From: Opitutia bacterium
Lineage (GTDB): Bacteria > Verrucomicrobiota > Verrucomicrobiia > Opitutales > Coraliomargaritaceae
Assembly: GCA_003503355.1 (NCBI GenBank)
Contig: DOCS01000176.1
Location: forward strand, 6,796-16,085
Reading direction: 5' to 3'
Length of the DNA: 9,290 nt
The first letter of the stretch is position 1, and each line of letters starts with the position of its first letter. A model generated the notes under the pieces. That model was not told the origin of the DNA and did no database searches. It worked only from the letters and a program-made list of their open reading frames with translations. Shown here piece by piece: positions 5,813 to 9,290 of the stretch. The position numbers and the translations under genes are program-made.

Positions 5813-7546
5813 ATGATCAAAACGGTATCCAGAGAACAATTAAATTTGGTGCGCAAGCGCTTTGAGCGATTGTACGGAACACAGGCTGGAAAATTGCTGG
5901 AGCGCTTTGTCATGATGATCGGCCGCTACGGCGTGGGCGTTGATGTTGTGCCGTTCGAGTCGCATTGGGACGAAAAAGATAGTGTGCTCATCACTTATGC
6001 AGACACGCTGCGCGATTCGGCCAACGGCACGCCGCTCAATGCACTCAAGGCATTTGCCGACCAGCACTTCAAGGGCGCGATTCGTAGCATCCACTTGTTG
6101 CCTTTTTATCCATGGTCGTCGGATGATGGATTCTCGGTGATCGATTACCGAAAAGTCGATCCCGCCTGTGGAACGTGGTGCGATGTGCAGAAACTGGGTG
6201 AAGGGTTCGACCTGATGTTCGACGTGGTATTGAATCACTGCTCTGCGCACAGTAGCTGGTTTAAAGACTATGTCGCCGGGATCGAGCCCGCGCGCCACTA
6301 CTTCTTGCCGATGGATCCGGCGGGAGATTTCTCTCAAGTTGTTCGCCCACGCACCTCGCCGCTGTTGACTAGAACCCGTACCCGCGACGTCGAGGCCTAC
6401 ATCTGGACGACTTTTTCTGCCGACCAGGTGGACCTGAATTGGCAGAATCCGGAGGTGCTGTTTGAGTTTCTCGACATTCTGTTCTTGTACCTCTCAAAGG
6501 GAATGCGGATCGCGCGCCTCGATGCAGTGGCTTTTCTATGGAAGACCCTCGGCACCAACTGCCTACATTTGCCGGAAACGCACGAGGTGGTGAAACTGTT
6601 GCGCGATGTGTTGGAGATCGTCGCGCCGCGCACGGTGTTGTTGACCGAGACGAACGTGCCCCACGCCGAGAACGTCAGCTACTTCGGTCAAGGGGACGAG
6701 GCCCATATGGTGTATCAGTTTAGTCTGCCGCCGCTCTGTTTGCATGCACTGGCAACCGGTAACGCGGTCTATCTCACTAAATGGGCCATGAATCTCGCGC
6801 CGCCACCGCCAGGATGTACCTTCTTTAATTTTACCGCCAGCCACGATGGTATCGGTATGCGGCCGATCGAAGGCATTCTGCCGGAGGACGAAAAGGCCAA
6901 GCTTGTACAGCACGTTGAAGCGGCGGGTGGCAAAATTAACTGGCGTCAGATGCCGGATGGCTCCCAGCAGCCCTACGAGCTTAACATCACCTACTACTCG
7001 GCGCTCGCCGACGATGGACAGCCTGAGCTCGGCGCCGCACGTTTTCTGTGCTCGCAAGCGCTGGCCTTGTCCTTGCGCGGCGTGCCGGGGATTTATTTCC
7101 AGAGCCTGATGGCCACTGAGAACGACCAAGCGGGAGTGCAGGCGAGCGGCGAGAACCGCAGCATCAATCGCCGCAAGTGGCAGTTGGATCAGTTACAGCA
7201 ACACCTGGGGCAGGGGGTTGCCGCGACTGTGTTTCCCGCTTATCTGAAAATGTTGCGCCGCAGGGCCTCACATCCCGCCTTCCATCCCGATGCCGCGCAA
7301 ATCGTTTACGATGTAGACCCTGAACTCTTTATCCACAGTCGAACCGACATCAACCGTGATGAATTAGTATTCTGCATCTACAATTTCACTGCAAAAACAA
7401 AGAGCATCCGTAATCCCGCCAACTCGCCGTTGCTGCAGAAAACGAAAAAGTTCTATGACATTTTGAGTGGTCGCACCTACGGATCTGGTAGGCGAGGCAT
7501 CAAGCTTGCACCTTACCAAGCGCTGTGGCTGGTTCCGCGATCCTAA
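5813..7546 (+). CDS. GH13_18 phosphorylase (sucrose phosphorylase family), probably glucosylglycerate phosphorylase
   Basis: Family GH13_18 enzymes reversibly split an alpha-glucoside with phosphate, giving glucose 1-phosphate. Numbering from TTG 5810 (578 residues; ATG 5813 is residue 2 and the likelier start, with TAGG 8 bases upstream), the four GH13 regions are intact: DVVLNH (138-143), GMRIARLDAVAF with nucleophile D238, LLTETNVPH with acid/base E280, and ASHDGIGMRP with stabiliser D346. The E280 region, ETNVPHAENVSYFGQGDEA, recalls E. coli YcjM, a glucosylglycerate phosphorylase, rather than classical sucrose phosphorylase, and the length also fits. Substrates in the family include sucrose, sucrose 6-phosphate, glucosylglycerol and glucosylglycerate, so glucosylglycerate is an inference strengthened by the upstream GT4 gene. 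The protein has no signal peptide. It either recycles the solute or, run in reverse, makes it. Confidence 0.88.
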   Translation: MIKTVSREQLNLVRKRFERLYGTQAGKLLERFVMMIGRYGVGVDVVPFESHWDEKDSVLITYADTLRDSANGTPLNALKAFADQHFKGAIRSIHLLPFYPWSSDDGFSVIDYRKVDPACGTWCDVQKLGEGFDLMFDVVLNHCSAHSSWFKDYVAGIEPARHYFLPMDPAGDFSQVVRPRTSPLLTRTRTRDVEAYIWTTFSADQVDLNWQNPEVLFEFLDILFLYLSKGMRIARLDAVAFLWKTLGTNCLHLPETHEVVKLLRDVLEIVAPRTVLLTETNVPHAENVSYFGQGDEAHMVYQFSLPPLCLHALATGNAVYLTKWAMNLAPPPPGCTFFNFTASHDGIGMRPIEGILPEDEKAKLVQHVEAAGGKINWRQMPDGSQQPYELNITYYSALADDGQPELGAARFLCSQALALSLRGVPGIYFQSLMATENDQAGVQASGENRSINRRKWQLDQLQQHLGQGVAATVFPAYLKMLRRRASHPAFHPDAAQIVYDVDPELFIHSRTDINRDELVFCIYNFTAKTKSIRNPANSPLLQKTKKFYDILSGRTYGSGRRGIKLAPYQALWLVPRS

Positions 7547-7570
7547 TTTAGCCATGAGGCCCAGTCGTTT

Positions 7571-7702
7571 TCAATTCGCGAAGCAGCAGCTCTGCTCAAA
7601 AGCATCAACGATCGCCTCGCGTCGATCTTTCGGCATACGAACGCGCCCAAGCGAGTCGGTCTTTAATATCAGTGGTTGTTCTTCATCGGTCATAGGTGTC
7701 AT
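7571..7702 (-). pseudogene. Truncated N-terminus of an IS66-type accessory (TnpA-like) gene
   Basis: Read on the minus strand from ATG 7702 (or 7693), the frame gives a 43- or 40-residue peptide. Its core, LKTDSLGRVRMPKDRREA followed by IVDAFEQS, looks like the N-terminus of the small helix-turn-helix accessory protein that precedes tnpB in IS66-family elements. Homology stops after FEQS; the last residues (CCFAN) are unrelated and a TGA ends it at 7571. No tnpB, tnpC or IS end is present. It is therefore read as a remnant left by deletion or decay. The family call is from memory of the motif. A functional short protein is less likely. Confidence 0.6.
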
Positions 7703-7718
7703 AGTTCTAAGCCTATGA
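7690..7718. repeat. TCATAG direct and inverted repeat cluster
   Basis: TCATAGG (7690-7696) and TCATAG (7699-7704) are direct repeats, and both are complementary to CCTATGA (7712-7718). This makes two alternative hairpins or a three-site operator at the start of the IS66-type remnant. It could be the old element's control region. Confidence 0.45.
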
Positions 7719-7864
7719 TATCGACGACTCGGGAGGAGCTAATTACAACGGTGCCTTGCATGACGCTTACTCTTTAGAAAAATAGGTGTGTGCTGTTTTT
7801 ATGGGGTATTGATCAATTACACGATCCGATTGACGCACGCTCCTAGGGGGAAGTAGTCTGTTGC
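7703..7864. other. Remainder of the spacer before the DUF4202 gene
   Basis: No gene is visible. A possible promoter is TTGACG (7830-7835) with TAGTCT (7854-7859), an 18-base spacer; it would start transcription at about the DUF4202 ATG. An AGGGGG run (7845-7850) lies 14 bases before the ATG, too far for a strong ribosome binding site. No terminator for the upstream GH13_18 gene was found here or in 7547-7570. Confidence 0.4.
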
Positions 7865-8446
7865 ATGGAATTAAGCTCAAAGTTGACTGCGGTGACTGAA
7901 TTAATCGATCGGGCGAATGGCGGCGATCCGACGATGATTGAATATCAGGGTACGACCTGCCCGAAAGAGGTGCTTTATGCGGCCCACCATTTGAAATGGG
8001 TATTACGCTTGCAGCCAGAAGCTTCAGAATGCCTGCGGATTGCTGCCCAGACGCAGCACATTTGTCGTTGGGAAATTCCACGTGCGGACTATCCGATGAA
8101 TCGTCCGGGCTATTTGAAGTGGCGCGAGGATTTGAAGCGTTTTCACGCCCAGCGTGCCGGCGAATTGATGGCAGAGGTCGGCTACGGTTCGGCTGAGATC
8201 GAGCGTGTACAGTCGCTTAACCTGAAGAAACGGTTGAAGGTGGATGCTGACTGCCAGACTTTGGAAGATGCCCTTTGTCTGACATTCCTAGAGCTCGGAT
8301 TCGATGATTTGATCGAGAAGTATGATGAGGCGAAAATTGTCAGTATTGTACAGAAGACCGCATTGAAAATGAGTGATGCTGGTCGCAACCTGATCGGGAC
8401 GGTCGAGTTCTCGGATGCGGGCCAGCATATACTGGCCCAACTCTGA
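7865..8446 (+). CDS. DUF4202 family protein
   Basis: The 193-residue cytoplasmic protein matches the DUF4202 pattern as I remember it: LIDRANGGDP (13-22), KEVLYAAHHLKWVLRL (34-49), AAQTQHICRWEIPRADYP (60-77), RPGYLKWREDL (80-90), DCQTLEDALCLTFLE (129-143) and KTALKMSD (164-171). The length suits the family and the domain fills the protein. The family function is not established to my knowledge. The spacing of H41/H42, H65 and E134-D135 in an all-helical protein suggests an HD-like metal site, which is inference only. Start ATG 7865 lacks a close Shine-Dalgarno sequence, and a possible promoter would make its leader very short. It stands alone between remnants of mobile DNA, yet its frame is intact and all motifs are kept, so it is probably functional. 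A hairpin lies in its last codons. Confidence 0.85.
   Translation: MELSSKLTAVTELIDRANGGDPTMIEYQGTTCPKEVLYAAHHLKWVLRLQPEASECLRIAAQTQHICRWEIPRADYPMNRPGYLKWREDLKRFHAQRAGELMAEVGYGSAEIERVQSLNLKKRLKVDADCQTLEDALCLTFLELGFDDLIEKYDEAKIVSIVQKTALKMSDAGRNLIGTVEFSDAGQHILAQL
8419..8438. repeat. Perfect hairpin at the 3' end of the DUF4202 gene
   Basis: GGGCCAG (8419-8425) and CTGGCCC (8432-8438) make a 7-bp G+C-rich stem with a 6-base loop, ending 8 bases before the stop codon. No U-tract follows, so it is not a normal intrinsic terminator, though it could protect the mRNA end. Confidence 0.5.
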
Positions 8447-8493
8447 GAGCGACCTTAGCTGCGCCTGAGCCCGACGTGGCACTCGAGAGAGGC

Positions 8494-8502
8494 GGGGGGG
8501 GG
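8494..8502. repeat. Run of nine G residues
   Basis: An uninterrupted G9 tract lies 48 bp after the DUF4202 stop. Such runs slip easily in replication and in sequencing. It marks one edge of the degraded segment that follows. Confidence 0.8.
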
Positions 8503-8504
8503 CG

Positions 8505-8596
8505 GATTGCTTCACCGAATCGGCGAGATAGTGATGATCGGCCAGTAGCGCTTCACACCGCGAGCGATTGACTGGGTGGACGTTGCGTTCAACCAG
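8505..8596 (-). pseudogene. Short remnant, possibly of a transposase or DUF4338-type protein
   Basis: On the minus strand an open stretch reads LVERNVHPVNRSRCEALLADHHYLADSVKQ. The piece RCEALLADHHYL resembles the N-terminal 'w..L...HHYLG' motif of DUF4338/DruA-like proteins and some transposases. The similarity ends before the G tract and no start codon or further domain follows. This is a weak, memory-based match to about 25 residues. Confidence 0.3.
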
Positions 8597-8729
8597 CTGA
8601 TAAAGAGCCGGTCTTGTCGAACACCACGGTATTTACCCGACGCAGTCGCTCCCAGATCTGCGCGGATTTGATGAAGCGTTCAGCGTGGCGCAGGCGGGCG
8701 GTGGCAAACTCGTCGCACATCGACAGCGC
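8592..8729 (-). pseudogene. Internal fragment of a P-type ATPase
   Basis: About 46 residues on the minus strand match the stretch around the phosphorylation site of heavy-metal-type P-type ATPases: ALSMCDEFATARL, then FIKSAQIWERLRRVNTVVF, then DKTGSLSAG before a stop. The aspartate of DKTG is the residue that is phosphorylated in the living enzyme; the usual DKTGTLT has become DKTGSLS. Nothing of the membrane helices before it or the nucleotide-binding domain after it remains. The fragment is cut on one side by the possible transposase remnant and on the other by the AraC remnant on the opposite strand, within about 5 bp. It is a pseudogene fragment. Confidence 0.7.
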
Positions 8730-8733
8730 CATC

Positions 8734-8908
8734 GGCATCATTTTTACTGTCTGTCTCGTTCGCTTGCGAGTCGAGAAGGCCAAGTATCTTTTACAGTATC
8801 CGCATTTCCGTGTGGGCGAGAATACCTTTGCAACTGGTTTTGGATCGCTCTGCCCGTTCCTTTAAGCGGATCACAGGTCATTCGCCGACACGTTTTCGCG
8901 AGCTTTGA
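8734..8908 (+). pseudogene. Frameshifted C-terminus of an AraC-family regulator
   Basis: In frame 1 from about 8734 the sequence reads GIIFTVCLVRLRVEKAKYL, then RVGENTFATGFGSLCPF, which fits the AraC DNA-binding domain including the second helix-turn-helix. A stop follows at 8863. The match continues in frame 2 from about 8855 as RSFKRITGHSPTRFREL and ends at TGA 8906-8908, the normal AraC C-terminus. One frameshift near 8852-8860 therefore breaks the gene. The ligand-binding domain and the first helix-turn-helix are missing, cut where the minus-strand ATPase fragment begins. The gene is decayed and cannot make a normal regulator. Confidence 0.75.
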
Positions 8909-8982
8909 TGACAACGGCAGGATGCCGCGAGGGTGGGTCGCATAACGGCGATGGCTGTTATGATTGCGTTTGCTGGGCGAAC
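8909..8982. other. Spacer between the AraC remnant and the tRNA terminator
   Basis: It contains no gene. CATAAC (8941-8946) pairs perfectly with GTTATG (8957-8962), and the stem can extend inward through GC pairs to a GATG loop. A weakly T-rich sequence follows, so it might be the old terminator of the AraC gene. Confidence 0.4.
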
Positions 8983-9017
8983 AAAAAACCCTCCGCTACA
9001 AATGTAACGAAGGGTTT
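8983..9017 (-). terminator. Intrinsic terminator of tRNA-Glu
   Basis: Read on the minus strand, AAACCCT(T)CGTTACA pairs with TGTAGCG(G)AGGGTTT across a 2-base gap, with one T·G wobble, and a run of T follows. The stem starts 6 bases after the CCA end of the tRNA, exactly where a terminator is expected. Confidence 0.85.
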
Positions 9018-9022
9018 AAAAT

Positions 9023-9100
<78 letters not shown>

Positions 9101-9117
9101 GTGATGCGAAGTCACGG

Positions 9118-9145
9118 AAGCTACGTGTCGGGCGTCTTCCTGCAA
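9118..9145 (-). promoter_or_regulatory. Putative promoter of tRNA-Glu
   Basis: On the minus strand TTGCAG (9140-9145) and TAGCTT (9118-9123) are 16 bases apart, and the predicted start is about 11 bases before the tRNA. The rest of the spacer, 9146-9231, holds no recognisable gene. Because the next tRNA unit upstream has its own terminator, a separate promoter is expected. Confidence 0.4.
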
Positions 9146-9231
9146 GTCTTTTTTTAGAAATCACTAATTTTTTCGCCACGCTCTGTATCGGCTGTCGGGC
9201 CCGTCTCAACGATGTGGTGTATAAATCGACT

Positions 9232-9265
9232 AAAAAGCCCTTCGCTACTTTCGTAACGAAGGGCT
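9232..9265 (-). terminator. Intrinsic terminator of the second tRNA unit
   Basis: On the minus strand AGCCCTTCGTTAC pairs with GTAGCGAAGGGCT (one T·G wobble) around a GAAA tetraloop and runs into TTTTT. It is a close relative of the terminator at 8983-9017, sharing the CCCTTCGTTAC core. Confidence 0.88.
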
Positions 9266-9271
9266 CTAAAT

Positions 9272-9290
9272 TGGCATCCCGTAGGGGATT
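9272..9290 (-). tRNA. 3' end of a second tRNA, probably tRNA-Glu; cut by the right edge
   Basis: The last 19 bases are identical to the 3' end of tRNA-Glu at 9023-9041, including the encoded CCA, G73, the 3' acceptor strand and the start of the T stem. The anticodon lies outside the window, so glutamate identity is inferred from this identity and the matching terminator. Confidence 0.75.

Noticed and set aside
8941..8962. CATAAC/GTTATG inverted repeat, considered as an attachment site or terminator
   Set aside because: There is no matching second copy in the window and only a weak T-rich tail, so it is mentioned only within the spacer entry.

Overview
The window looks like ordinary bacterial chromosome of about 55% G+C by eye, with dense short-spaced genes on both strands. 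My best guess at the organism is a member of the Verrucomicrobiota, class Opitutae (Puniceicoccales-like). I base this on remembered family resemblance of the ArgA N-terminus (KPTDLRGILKYVP), the nuclease plus LNTA helix-hairpin-helix layout, and the transposon, P-type ATPase and AraC remnants. No database was searched, so the lineage is an inference.

Layout. Positions 1-703 (minus) hold a secreted SNase-like nuclease that runs off the left edge. It is divergent from a 4'-phosphopantetheinyl transferase at 808-1491 (plus), and the spacer carries two overlapping inverted repeats. Converging on that gene is a minus-strand pair: argA (N-acetylglutamate synthase, 1862-3202) followed by a small unknown gene (1511-1840). 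Divergent from argA is a XerC/XerD tyrosine recombinase (3296-4225, plus), whose perfect TATAAT places the predicted transcription start on the A of the start codon. A 282-bp spacer with nested inverted repeats and a plausible promoter leads into a tight two-gene operon: a GT4 glycosyltransferase (4508-5803) and a GH13_18 sucrose-phosphorylase-family enzyme (5813-7546). The pair most resembles glucosylglycerate or mannosylglucosylglycerate-type solute metabolism. A DUF4202 gene (7865-8446, plus) follows.

The right end is accessory debris. The gap at 7547-7864 holds the truncated start of an IS66-type accessory gene. The gap at 8447-8982 holds, in order, a 9-G tract, a short possible transposase/DUF4338-like remnant (minus), a P-type ATPase fragment with its phosphorylation motif (minus), and a frameshifted AraC C-terminus (plus). 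Then comes tRNA-Glu(UUC) on the minus strand with its own terminator. A second, near-identical terminator and tRNA 3' end reach the right edge, which implies a tandem repeat of tRNA units.

Working together: the GT4 and GH13_18 genes are the only clear metabolic module besides argA. ArgA commits glutamate to arginine synthesis. The phosphopantetheinyl transferase activates carrier proteins encoded elsewhere, and the recombinase probably resolves chromosome dimers. The most interesting points are the solute operon, the recombinase's apparently leaderless promoter, the nuclease with a missing catalytic arginine, and the layered gene remnants beside the tRNA array.
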